Part shown: positions 8,970 to 16,709 of the stretch, in pieces | How the letters are laid out: the number at the start of each line of letters is the position of its first letter | Position numbering within the stretch: position 1 is the stretch's first letter | Assembly (NCBI RefSeq): GCF_023630175.1 | Contig: NZ_JALLIN010000039.1 | Span: 1 to 64,000, forward strand | Direction: 5' to 3' | DNA length: 64,000 bases | Source: Streptomyces cellostaticus | GTDB lineage: Bacteria > Actinomycetota > Actinomycetes > Streptomycetales > Streptomycetaceae | Translations under genes and position numbers: made by a program | Notes under the pieces: model-generated | What the model was told of the DNA's origin: nothing | Database searches by the model: none | What the model saw: only the letters and a program-made list of their open reading frames with translations

Positions 8970-10033
8970 AGGCGCTCGTCCTGTCGGGAGGGTCCGGCAC
9001 CCGCCTGCGCCCCCTGACCCACACCTCGGCGAAGCAACTCGTGCCGGTGGCCAACAAGCCCATCCTGTTCTACGTCCTCGAAGGGATAGCCGAGGCCGGC
9101 GTCACCGACGTCGGCATCATCGTCGGCGACACGGCCGACGAGATCCGGGCCGCCGTCGGCGACGGCTCCCGGTTCGGCATCAGCGTCACCTACATCCCGC
9201 AGCACCAGCCGCTCGGCCTGGCCCACGCCGTGCGCATCGCCCGGGACTGGCTGGCCGACGACGACTTCGTCATGTACCTGGGCGACAACTTCCTGCTCGG
9301 CGGGATCGGCCGGCAACTGGAGGACTTCCGCACCCGCAGACCGGCCGCCCAGATCATGCTGACGCGGGTCCCCGACCCGTCCGCCTTCGGCGTCGTCACC
9401 CTGGACGAGGCGGGCCGGGTCACCGGCCTGGAGGAGAAGCCGAAGCTCCCCAAGAGCGACCTGGCGCTGGTCGGCGTGTACTTCTTCACCGCCGCCGTGC
9501 ACGACGCCGTGGCCGCCGTCCGGCCCTCGGCCCGCGGCGAGCTGGAGATCACCGACGCCCTCCAGTGGCTCCTCGACCAGGGCCTCGACATCGCCTCCTC
9601 CACCGTCGACGGCTACTGGAAGGACACCGGGAACGCCACCGACATGCTGGAGGTCAACCGCTCCGTGCTCGACGGCCTGACGCCCTACTGCGCCGGCTCC
9701 GTCGACGAGGAGAGCGAACTGGTCGGCCGGGTCGTCGTCGAGGAGGGCGCGGTCGTCACCCGCTCCCGGATCGTGGGCCCCGCCGTCATCGGCCGCGGCA
9801 CCCGCGTCGAGGGCTCCTACATCGGCCCGTTCACGTCCGTCGCGGACGACTGCGCGGTCGTCGACAGCGAGATCGAGTACTCCATCATCCTGGCCGGCGC
9901 GGCCATCGACGGCGTCCGCCGCATCGAGGCGTCCATGATCGGCCGGCAGGCCCGGGTCACCCCCGCGCCCCGCACACCCCAGGCCCACCGCCTGATCCTC
10001 GGCGACCACAGCAAGGTGCAGATCCGTTCATGA
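8966..10033 (+). CDS. rmlA: Glucose-1-phosphate thymidylyltransferase, long form
   Basis: A 355-residue nucleotidyltransferase making dTDP-glucose, the first step of the deoxysugar path. The N-terminus has LSGGSGTRLRPLTHTSAKQL (nucleotide-binding loop), then LGDNFLLGG and the GLEEKPKLPKS motif. It is longer than E. coli RmlA (about 290 residues); the C-terminal third (from about residue 245) reads as hexapeptide-type beta-helix repeats (VVEEGAVVTRSRIVGPAVIG), as in StrD-type enzymes of antibiotic clusters. Coupled to rmlC and rmlB by GTGA and ATGA overlaps. Confidence 0.96.
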   Translation: MKALVLSGGSGTRLRPLTHTSAKQLVPVANKPILFYVLEGIAEAGVTDVGIIVGDTADEIRAAVGDGSRFGISVTYIPQHQPLGLAHAVRIARDWLADDDFVMYLGDNFLLGGIGRQLEDFRTRRPAAQIMLTRVPDPSAFGVVTLDEAGRVTGLEEKPKLPKSDLALVGVYFFTAAVHDAVAAVRPSARGELEITDALQWLLDQGLDIASSTVDGYWKDTGNATDMLEVNRSVLDGLTPYCAGSVDEESELVGRVVVEEGAVVTRSRIVGPAVIGRGTRVEGSYIGPFTSVADDCAVVDSEIEYSIILAGAAIDGVRRIEASMIGRQARVTPAPRTPQAHRLILGDHSKVQIRS

Positions 10034-11016
10034 AACTCCTGATCACGGGAGCGGCCGGCTTCATCGGCTCCCACCTCGTACGCACGGTCCTCGGCCCCGA
10101 CAAGCCGCTGGGCGACGACGTCCGCGTCACCGTCCTGGACGCTCTCACCTACGCCGGCAACCGTGCCGCGCTCGCCCCCGTCGAGGACGAGCCGGGCTTC
10201 GGCTTCGTGCACGGCGACATCACCGACGCGCCGCTGGTGGACCGGTTGGTGGCGGACCACGACGCCGTGGTGCACCTGGCGGCCGAGTCGCACGTCGACC
10301 GCTCCATCGAACGCGCCGACGCCTTCGTACGCACCAACGTCCTCGGCACCCACACCCTCCTGGAGGCCGCGCTGCGGCACGGCACCGGGCCGTTCCTGCA
10401 CGTGTCGACCGACGAGGTGTACGGGTCGGTCCCGGTCGGCTCCTCCGTCGAGACCGACCCGCTCGCCCCCAACTCGCCCTACTCCGCCTCCAAGGCGTCC
10501 AGCGACCTGCTGGCCCTGTCCTACCACCGCACCCACGGCCTCGACGTCCGGGTGACCCGCTGCTCCAACAACTACGGCCCCTACCAGTACCCGGAGAAGG
10601 TGATCCCGCTCTTCGTCACCCGGCTCCTCGCAGGCGGCACCGTGCCCCTCTACGGGGACGGCGGCAACGTCCGCGACTGGCTGCACGTCGACGACCACTG
10701 CCGCGGGCTGCTGGCCGTCCTGACCGGCGGCCGGGCGGGGGAGACGTACAACGTCGGCGGCGGCACCGAACTCACCAACAAGGAGCTCACCGGCCTGCTC
10801 CTGGACGCCTGCGACGCCGGCTGGGACCGGGTCGAGCACGTCACCGACCGCAAGGGCCACGACCGCCGCTACAGCGTCGACTGGACGAAGGCCCGCACCG
10901 AACTGGGCTACACCCCCGTGCACGACTTCACCGAGGGCCTGGCCGAGACCGTCGCCTGGTACAGAACCCACCGCTCGTTCTGGGCAGCGCCCGAGGCGGA
11001 GCTCCAGGGCGCATGA
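10030..11016 (+). CDS. rmlB: dTDP-glucose 4,6-dehydratase
   Basis: A 328-residue extended SDR. GAAGFIGSHLVR binds NAD, STDEVYGS carries the Thr-Asp-Glu catalytic group, and YSASKASSD holds the Tyr and Lys. NNYGPYQYPEK is the sugar-nucleotide binding region. It makes dTDP-4-keto-6-deoxyglucose for rmlC. With A, C and D present in one operon the product is dTDP-L-rhamnose. No glycosyltransferase is in the window. The gene overlaps the next one by ATGA. Confidence 0.97.
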   Translation: MKLLITGAAGFIGSHLVRTVLGPDKPLGDDVRVTVLDALTYAGNRAALAPVEDEPGFGFVHGDITDAPLVDRLVADHDAVVHLAAESHVDRSIERADAFVRTNVLGTHTLLEAALRHGTGPFLHVSTDEVYGSVPVGSSVETDPLAPNSPYSASKASSDLLALSYHRTHGLDVRVTRCSNNYGPYQYPEKVIPLFVTRLLAGGTVPLYGDGGNVRDWLHVDDHCRGLLAVLTGGRAGETYNVGGGTELTNKELTGLLLDACDAGWDRVEHVTDRKGHDRRYSVDWTKARTELGYTPVHDFTEGLAETVAWYRTHRSFWAAPEAELQGA

Positions 11017-11657
11017 CATGTGAGTGCGCCCAGCACTCCACCAGGGAGACCACCCCCGACGACGTCAGCCTGATCCAGATCCGGCAGCCGGCGGTCCCGA
11101 GCAGCTACCGCATGATCTGCTTCCCCAGCTCGCGGAACTCCTCGGCGTGCTACCTCGCGATGTCGGAGCTGCTGCTGCCCACCGTGGAGCTGCTCATCAT
11201 CCAGTACCCGGCCCACACCTCCGGCGAGGAGCACGCGGCCGAGGAGGACGCGGTGCTGGCCGACAAGATCTTCGAGGCCGTCCGCTGCTGGGCCGACCGC
11301 CCGCTGGCCCTGTTCGGCCACCGCCTCGGCGCCCAGCTCGCCTACGCGGTCGCCCAGCGGCTGGAGCGGGAGACCGACGCGGCACCCCTCACGTTGTTCG
11401 TCTCGGGACGCACGGGGCCGGCGCACCGCGGCAGCATCGGGCCGCCCGCCGTCGGCTGCCGTGTCGTCGCCCTGGCGGGGCACCACGACCCGCGCGCCCC
11501 GCTGGCCGGCATGAAGGCGTGGCGCCGCTGCACCTCGGGCCGCTTCGACCTGGAGGTCTTCCCCGGCATCCGCGGGTACCTGGACTCGCACCGCCGCGAA
11601 GTCGTCAACCTCGTGCACGACCAACTGATCTCGCTCCACGGACCGGAACCCGACTGA
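11013..11657 (+). CDS. Type II thioesterase-like protein without catalytic Ser and His
   Basis: A 214-residue alpha/beta-hydrolase of the type II thioesterase family that normally edits stalled PKS chains. The overall pattern is intact (RMICFPSSRNSSACY, IIQYPAH, DPRAPLAGMKAWRR), but the nucleophile motif GHSMGA reads GHRLGA (Arg104), and the usual PGGHFYL near the C-terminus reads PGIRGYL (Arg187 in place of His). Each change could arise from one base (AGC to CGC, CAC to CGC). Hydrolysis by the usual triad is therefore unlikely. It is the last gene of the rml chain (ATGA overlap with rmlB). It may be a decaying gene or a non-catalytic binding partner. Confidence 0.85.
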   Translation: MTCECAQHSTRETTPDDVSLIQIRQPAVPSSYRMICFPSSRNSSACYLAMSELLLPTVELLIIQYPAHTSGEEHAAEEDAVLADKIFEAVRCWADRPLALFGHRLGAQLAYAVAQRLERETDAAPLTLFVSGRTGPAHRGSIGPPAVGCRVVALAGHHDPRAPLAGMKAWRRCTSGRFDLEVFPGIRGYLDSHRREVVNLVHDQLISLHGPEPD

Positions 11658-11689
11658 CCACCCCGGCCCCTGCCCGCACCGCACCCCGG

Positions 11690-11746
11690 CAGGGGGGTGC
11701 AGGGGGCGGGACAGGGGTACCCGCGCCCCCTCCCGCTGCCTAGCGT
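11690..11746 (+). promoter_or_regulatory. CAGGGG repeats and -10 element before the acyl-CoA ligase
   Basis: CAGGGGG at 11690, CAGGGGG at 11700 and CAGGGGT at 11712, followed by 22 bp and TAGCGTG at 11741, a plausible -10 element. The same CAGGGGT/TAGGGGT, 22 bp, TAGCGTG arrangement stands before the monooxygenase gene. The repeats overlap the expected -35 position, which suits an activator touching sigma factor. The leader to the ligase start is about 165 nt. Confidence 0.55.
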
Positions 11747-11910
11747 GCCGTATGGAGAACCGCGTCCACGGGGCGGGACCGAACGAATCTCCCCATCTCT
11801 TGTGAACCTCGCGAACCCCGCGATCCACCCCCTGAACGGGCCCGGACACGCCTCGGCACGGCGCAGCCCACGGCCGGCTCCGGTCACGTTCGGCCCAGAG
11901 GAAGGACAGT

Positions 11911-13323
11911 GTGCGACCGATGACCGCGAAAATCTTCGCACCCGACTCGGTACGGCCCGTCGAGGAGCTCGAGCAGGACGCCCTCCGCATCGCCGAGGTG
12001 ATCCGCGAACGCGGGGTCGGCCTCGGCGACCGGGTGATGCTGAAGGCCGGCAACTCGGCCGGCTACGTCTGCGTGCTGTACGCGCTGATGCACGTCGGTG
12101 CCTCGATCGTCCTCGTCGACCAGCAGGAGCACGCCGAGGAGACCCGGCGCATCGCCCTGCGCACCGGCGTCAAGGTCACCTTCGTCGACGACGAGACCCC
12201 CATCGACCGGGACGCCGACCCCGTCCACCTCTACGAGCTCATGGTCGCCACCGCCGGCCGTGCGCCGGTCGACGGCACCCTGTCGTTCGACGCCTGGGGC
12301 GAACTGCCCGACGGCCTCATCATGTGGACCTCCGGCTCCACCGGCTCCCCGAAGGGCGTGGTGAAGTCCGGCGGCAAGTTCCTCACCAACCTGCGGCGCA
12401 ACGCCCGGCAGGTCGGCCACCGGCCCGACGACGTCCTGATGCCGCTGCTGCCGTTCGCCCACCAGTACGGCCTGTCCATGGTGCTCATCGCCTGGCTGAC
12501 CCGCTGCTCCCTGGTGATCGCCCCCTACCGCCGGCTGGACCGCGCGCTGCGCATGGCCGGCGACTCCGGCACCACCGTCATCGACGCCACGCCCTCCAGC
12601 TACCGCAGCATCCTCGGCCTGGTCTCCCGCCGACCGTCGCTGCGCGACCACCTGGCCACCACCCGGATGTTCTGCGTCGGCGCGGCCCCGCTCGACGCGC
12701 CGCTGGTGGAGAGCTACGTCCAGGAGTTCGGCCTGCCGCTGCTGGACAGCTACGGCTCCACCGAACTGAACAACATCTCCTTCGCCACCCTCGACAACCC
12801 GGTCTCCTGCGGCCGGGCCATGGACGGCATCCGGCTGCGGATCGTCGACGAGGACGGCCGCGAACTGCCCGCCGGACAGCCGGGCGAGATCCAGGTGGAC
12901 ACCCCCGACGCCCTCGAAGGACAGATCGCCGACGACGGCTCCGTCGTGCCCGCCCCCAAAGGCTGGTACGCCACCGGCGACCTCGGCCACCTCGACGACG
13001 ACGGCAACCTCTTCGTCCTGGGACGGAAGTTCGCCGTCCACCGCATGGGCTACACGCTCTACCCGGAGCTCATCGAACGGAAGGTGGCCGCCGAGGGCTG
13101 CCCCACCCGGATCGTGCCCGTGCCGGACACGCTCCGCGGCTCCCAGCTCGTCTTCTTCGTCGAGGACGACCAGCAGCGGGACGCCGCCTACTGGCGGGAG
13201 CGGCTGTGCGCGCTGCTGCCCGCCTTCGAGCAGCCCAACCGGGTCGTCGTGCTGGAGCGGTTCCCGCTCAACCGCAACGGCAAGCCGGACAAGAAGGAAC
13301 TGACCCGGATGGCCACCGCCTAG
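11911..13323 (+). CDS. AMP-dependent acyl-CoA ligase
   Basis: A 470-residue member of the ANL superfamily. The P-loop is MWTSGSTGSPKG (residues about 138-149), then LDSYGSTEL (A5), GWYATGDLG (A7), LGRKFAVHRMGY (A8 hinge) and NRNGKPDKKEL with the catalytic C-terminal Lys (A10). It is shorter at the N-terminus than typical ligases. In this context it most likely activates the acid released from the arginine-derived amide, such as 4-guanidinobutyrate, as a CoA thioester for the PKS starter; this is inference. GTG 11911 is preferred over ATG 11920 because a GAGGAAG site lies about 6 bases before it. Its TAG stop is the first three bases of a palindromic repeat. Confidence 0.92.
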   Translation: MRPMTAKIFAPDSVRPVEELEQDALRIAEVIRERGVGLGDRVMLKAGNSAGYVCVLYALMHVGASIVLVDQQEHAEETRRIALRTGVKVTFVDDETPIDRDADPVHLYELMVATAGRAPVDGTLSFDAWGELPDGLIMWTSGSTGSPKGVVKSGGKFLTNLRRNARQVGHRPDDVLMPLLPFAHQYGLSMVLIAWLTRCSLVIAPYRRLDRALRMAGDSGTTVIDATPSSYRSILGLVSRRPSLRDHLATTRMFCVGAAPLDAPLVESYVQEFGLPLLDSYGSTELNNISFATLDNPVSCGRAMDGIRLRIVDEDGRELPAGQPGEIQVDTPDALEGQIADDGSVVPAPKGWYATGDLGHLDDDGNLFVLGRKFAVHRMGYTLYPELIERKVAAEGCPTRIVPVPDTLRGSQLVFFVEDDQQRDAAYWRERLCALLPAFEQPNRVVVLERFPLNRNGKPDKKELTRMATA

Positions 13324-13372
13324 TGCCGTGCCGGACGCCGCGAGCCGGTGAACCTTTCCGGTCACAGCACTA
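13321..13372. repeat. 52-bp palindromic repeat, copy 1
   Basis: Begins TAGTGCCGTG and ends CACAGCACTA, which are inverted copies with one mismatch. Internal CCGG blocks recur. The same sequence occurs twice near 47.8-48.0 kb in opposite orientations. It reads as a small non-autonomous mobile palindrome. Its first three bases are the stop codon of the acyl-CoA ligase. Confidence 0.8.
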
Positions 13373-13398
13373 GGTGTACTGATCACGAGGTTCGTTGA

Positions 13399-13491
13399 CC
13401 GGGCTTGATCACGGCGGAGACCTCCGGTGCGGTGGAGGTGTCGAGTCTCCACCGCACCGGAGGTCTCCGCGTCCCACCGTGATGCCCGGCT
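13399..13491. repeat. Long inverted repeat with perfect 23-bp core arms
   Basis: Arms 13414-13436 and 13448-13470 are perfectly complementary around an 11-nt loop. After a short break the pairing resumes outward (CCGGGC and TCACGG on the left match CCGTGA and GCCCGG on the right). Probably the end of a mobile element or a very strong hairpin terminator; it lies just downstream of palindrome copy 1. Confidence 0.75.
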
Positions 13492-13639
13492 GCCCCGTTC
13501 GCCGCGAACCACTCCGCACCCCACCGCAGGCCGAGACCGAGGTCTGCCGCCTGCGAACCGGCCGCGAACTCCGCCCGGCACGCATCGGCCCGAATCGCCT
13601 CGGTGCGGGTGGGGAAGCTGTAGCCGGCGGAGGCTGAGG

Positions 13640-13774
13640 ACCGCCACGTGGACCGCGGACTTCTACAGCACAAGGCGGCGCCACAGCGCGGCCGGCGGGA
13701 AGCCACCGGCCGCGTTCGAACGGATCATCCAGCAAGCGCGAGCCCGGACCGATCGGGAACGCCGGTCCGCATGA
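13640..13774 (+). pseudogene. Transposase C-terminal remnant (rve/IS3-like)
   Basis: The frame reads TADFYSTRRRHSAAGGKPPA then AFERIIQQARA. A Tyr-x-x-Arg-Arg-Arg-His-Ser block followed by a short Gly/Pro segment and an Ala-x-Phe-Glu is the usual C-terminus of DDE (rve) transposases of IS3-type elements. Nothing upstream continues the domain in this frame, so only a fragment remains. Next to it are two palindromic repeats. Confidence 0.5.
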
Positions 13775-14143
13775 CCAACGTCTCTACGAAACCAGGGGAT
13801 TGACGCCCCGAGGGACGGCCGGTGCGGGCGCTGCTCCCAGTGCGGCCAGCCCTCTGACGCCTGGAGACGCTGAGCAGGCGGTGCAGGAGCGCCGCTGGCT
13901 CTCGTCGCTGCCGCGAACGCGCCAAGGGCGCACCCCTGCAGGGCCTACAGGGCGGCCTCCTGCCACTCCTCGATCCGCTGCCGCGTCCTGCGGGCGATGA
14001 CCCCCGTCATGAGCCGCCGTCTCACCGGATCCACCCTCGCCTCAGCTGAGCCCGTGAACCCACCTGCCCGTCTCGGGCGGGACACGCGATCGCCGCGGCA
14101 GTGAATGCTGCGGGCTGGGCCGTGTCCCCACCGGCACCGGTGC
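13775..14143. other. Intergenic stretch without a convincing gene
   Basis: 369 bp between the transposase remnant and the monooxygenase. A short minus-strand frame ends at 13945 with RRLMTGVIARRTRQRIEEWQ followed by EAAL, which could be the tail of a lost gene. I could not assign it, and no start site or family signature supports a functional gene. Confidence 0.4.
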
Positions 14144-15805
14144 TCAGCCGTCGTAGGGCAGCTCCAGGGGCGCCAGGGCGTCGAAGAGGTCACCGGGGCC
14201 CGGGTTGTCCGGGTGCGTGGCCCCGCCCAGGTGGTCCAGCACCCCCCACACCGCGTTCAGCGCCGTGGTGACCGCACCCTCCGCGAACCCCGCCGTCCAG
14301 GACACGTCGTCCCCGCACAGGAAGAAGCCGCGCTCGGAGTCCGGCAGCCCGCGCTGCATGAACTGCGTGAACAGCCGCCGCTGGTACCGGTACTGGCCCG
14401 GCAGGTTGGACTTGAACGCGCCCATGAAGTGCGGCTCGCTCTCCCACGTGATGGTGACCGGGTCACCGACGACGTGGGAACGGATGTCGACACCCGGGTG
14501 GATCGCCCCGACCCGGTCCAGCAGCACGTCCAGCCGCTCGGCCGGGCTCAGCGTCGCCAGCTTCAGCGAGTCGTCGTTCCAGGTGTACGACAGGCACATC
14601 ACACCCGGCCCGTCCGCGCCGTCGTCGAAGAGGTACACCCCGCGCGGCATCCGGTCGGTGAGGGTCATGCTCATCACCGGCCGGCCGGTCCGCGGGTCCG
14701 TGTCGCGCCAGAACGGACGGTCCGTCAGGACGAACAGCTTCGACGCCCCCATGTAGTGGGTCCGCTCCACCGCGGTCCACAGCGGGGCGGACAGCAGCGC
14801 CGGGTCGCAGGCCACGCGGTTCAGCAGCGTCCACACGTGCGGCGTGTACACCACCGCGGCGAACCGGTCCCGCCGCCCGTCCGCGTCGGTGACGAGGAAA
14901 CCGTCGCCTTCGCGCGCGACGGCACGCACCGAGGGCCGGGGCCGCCCGTCGTGCAGCGAGGCCAGCGAGGTACCGGCCGGCCAGTGCGCGCACCCCTGAG
15001 CCGGGTGCTCCCACAGTCCGCGCGGCACCTGCTGCGACCCGCCGACGATGGCGACCTGGTTGTCGTCCGCCTCCGTGTACACCACCCGGAGGATCTCCAG
15101 GAACGAGTTGGGGAAGTCGGTGTCCCAGCCACCGGTGCCGAACCCCACCTGCCCGAAGACCTCGCGGTGCCGGAACGACCGGAAGGCCGAACTGGTGGCC
15201 AGGAAACCGTAGAAGGACTGGTCGTCGAACTCCCTGACCAGCCTGTTCCATATCTGCTTCAGCGTCTCGACGTCCCGCCGCCGGACCGCGTCCCGCATGG
15301 TCGCCAGCTCGGCCCGCTCCTGGAGCGCCTTCTCCCACGCCGCGGCCACCTCCTGGTAGACCTCAGGCAGTTCCTCCACCGTACGGGCCGTGTGGCGCTC
15401 GCCGCCCAGGTCGACCAGCGTGCTGGGCGTGCTGGGCGCCAGCGGATTGGGGAAGGCGCTGGTGCGCAGCCCCAGCAGGCCGACGTAGTGGAACAGCGAC
15501 CGCGCGGAGAGCGGGAAGCGCATCGCCCCCATCTCCGCCACGCACTCGGGCGCCCCGGGGAAGGGCACCGACCGCATCCGGCCGCCCAGTTGCTCCGCCT
15601 CGTACAGGACGGGCCGCAGCCCCAGCCGCATCAGCTCGTACGCGGCGGTCAGGCCCGCCATACCTCCGCCGACCACCGCCACCGGCGTCCCCGCGCGCCC
15701 GGGCGGCAGGACGCCCAGGCCGGCCGGGTGGCGCAGCCAGCCGTCGTAGGAGAACGGGAAGTCCGGCACGAGCATGGTCGTGGGAGCCGGGCTGACTGAC
15801 GTCAT
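14144..15805 (-). CDS. Flavin amine oxidase family amino-acid 2-monooxygenase (arginine monooxygenase-like)
   Basis: A 553-residue FAD enzyme. FSYDGWLRHPAGLG precedes the dinucleotide-binding motif VAVVGGGMAGLTAAYEL (about residues 42-58), then YEAEQLGGRMRS; the C-terminal FAD motif is FAEGAVTTALNAV. The SYxGWLxHPAGLG start is characteristic of the tryptophan/phenylalanine 2-monooxygenase group, which decarboxylates amino acids to amides. In guanidino-polyketide clusters such an enzyme turns arginine into 4-guanidinobutyramide for the starter unit. That role is inferred from the ligase, acyltransferase and ureohydrolase nearby; substrate choice cannot be read directly. ATG 15805 has GAGAGG about 9 bases upstream. 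Confidence 0.9.
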   Translation of the reverse strand: MTSVSPAPTTMLVPDFPFSYDGWLRHPAGLGVLPPGRAGTPVAVVGGGMAGLTAAYELMRLGLRPVLYEAEQLGGRMRSVPFPGAPECVAEMGAMRFPLSARSLFHYVGLLGLRTSAFPNPLAPSTPSTLVDLGGERHTARTVEELPEVYQEVAAAWEKALQERAELATMRDAVRRRDVETLKQIWNRLVREFDDQSFYGFLATSSAFRSFRHREVFGQVGFGTGGWDTDFPNSFLEILRVVYTEADDNQVAIVGGSQQVPRGLWEHPAQGCAHWPAGTSLASLHDGRPRPSVRAVAREGDGFLVTDADGRRDRFAAVVYTPHVWTLLNRVACDPALLSAPLWTAVERTHYMGASKLFVLTDRPFWRDTDPRTGRPVMSMTLTDRMPRGVYLFDDGADGPGVMCLSYTWNDDSLKLATLSPAERLDVLLDRVGAIHPGVDIRSHVVGDPVTITWESEPHFMGAFKSNLPGQYRYQRRLFTQFMQRGLPDSERGFFLCGDDVSWTAGFAEGAVTTALNAVWGVLDHLGGATHPDNPGPGDLFDALAPLELPYDG

Positions 15806-15946
15806 CTGGAATACCTCTCGGGCCGGTGCGGCATCGCTTCCAGGGGGAACCGGAGACGTTCCGGGCGAGCCGGAATCCGCGGCGCCGGGCCGGATCTCCC
15901 GAGCGGGAGCGTCGAAGCGGCCGTGCGCGGTCGTGCCGGTGAGGCC

Positions 15947-15991
15947 ACGCTATTCAGCGGCCGTGGGGGCGACAACCCCTATCCACCCTGA
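15947..15991 (-). promoter_or_regulatory. TAGGGGT operator pair and -10 element of the monooxygenase
   Basis: On the minus strand TCAGGGT (15991-15985) and TAGGGGT (15981-15975) start 10 bp apart; 22 bp later comes TAGCGTG with TAGCGT at 15952-15947. The geometry equals that before the ligase gene. The upstream copy lies within the end of the phosphopantetheinyl transferase gene, whose TAG stop is part of TAGGGGT. Confidence 0.55.
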
Positions 15992-16698
15992 TAGCCGACC
16001 GTGCTCGGGGGCGCGGCCACCGGCCGGAGGGCGGGCACGGTGATGGCGGTCACGACGAGGCCCCGCGCGGCGAGCCAACGGCCTTCGAACTCCTCCACCA
16101 CACGCCCGTCCGGGCCGGTCCGCGGCCGCAGGATCCGCGCGGTGAACGTGCCCCGCCCCCCACCCGACGGGCCCGTCGCGTGCCGGAAGGTGATGTCGGC
16201 GTCGTCGAAGTCCAGTTCGGTGCCCAGCAGCGGGTACCAGGTCTTGTAGACCGCCTCCTTGGCGCTGAACAGCAACCGGTCCCGGCACAGCCGGCCCCCC
16301 GCGCCCGCCCGCACCCACGCCCGTTCGCGGGGCAGCGCTATGGACTCCAGCACGCCCTGCGGCAACGGAAGGTCGGGCTCGGCGTCGATCCCGACCATCG
16401 CCAGGTCCGTGTCCCGGGCCACCACCGCGGCCCGGTAGCCGGCGCAGTGCGTCATGCTCCCCACGACCCCCTCGGGCCACTGCGGCACGTTGCGGGTCCC
16501 GGGCAGGATCGGCGCCGGCGGGAGCCCCAGCGCGGCGAGGGCGCGCCGCGCGCACGCCCGTACGGTGGTGAACTCCTCACGGCGGAGGTCGGTCGTCCGT
16601 TCGACCAGCGCCGCCTCCTCGGGGTACAGCGTCGCCGTGCCGTCCGGCCCGAAGACGTCGTCGGCGACCGCTTCTCCGGGCAGCAGTGACTCGATCAT
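15979..16698 (-). CDS. 4'-phosphopantetheinyl transferase (EntD/Sfp family)
   Basis: A 239-residue transferase that loads the phosphopantetheine arm on carrier proteins. Motifs are GSMTHCAGYRAAVVA, VGIDAEP (Mg-binding Asp and Glu) and FSAKEAVYKTWYPLL, the classical WSAKE-type block. It is of the EntD-like group with the N-terminal VPQWPEG segment. It starts at ATG 16698, eleven bases after the metallophosphoesterase stop, and so sits in one transcript with it. A cluster-resident enzyme probably activates the PKS acyl carrier proteins. Confidence 0.95.
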   Translation of the reverse strand: MIESLLPGEAVADDVFGPDGTATLYPEEAALVERTTDLRREEFTTVRACARRALAALGLPPAPILPGTRNVPQWPEGVVGSMTHCAGYRAAVVARDTDLAMVGIDAEPDLPLPQGVLESIALPRERAWVRAGAGGRLCRDRLLFSAKEAVYKTWYPLLGTELDFDDADITFRHATGPSGGGRGTFTARILRPRTGPDGRVVEEFEGRWLAARGLVVTAITVPALRPVAAPPSTVGYQGG

Positions 16699-16709
16699 GC
16701 TCGTGCCTC

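Noticed and set aside
13383-13706. A 107-codon minus-strand frame beside the palindromes
   Set aside because: It runs through the perfect inverted repeat and has no recognised domain or ribosome-binding site.
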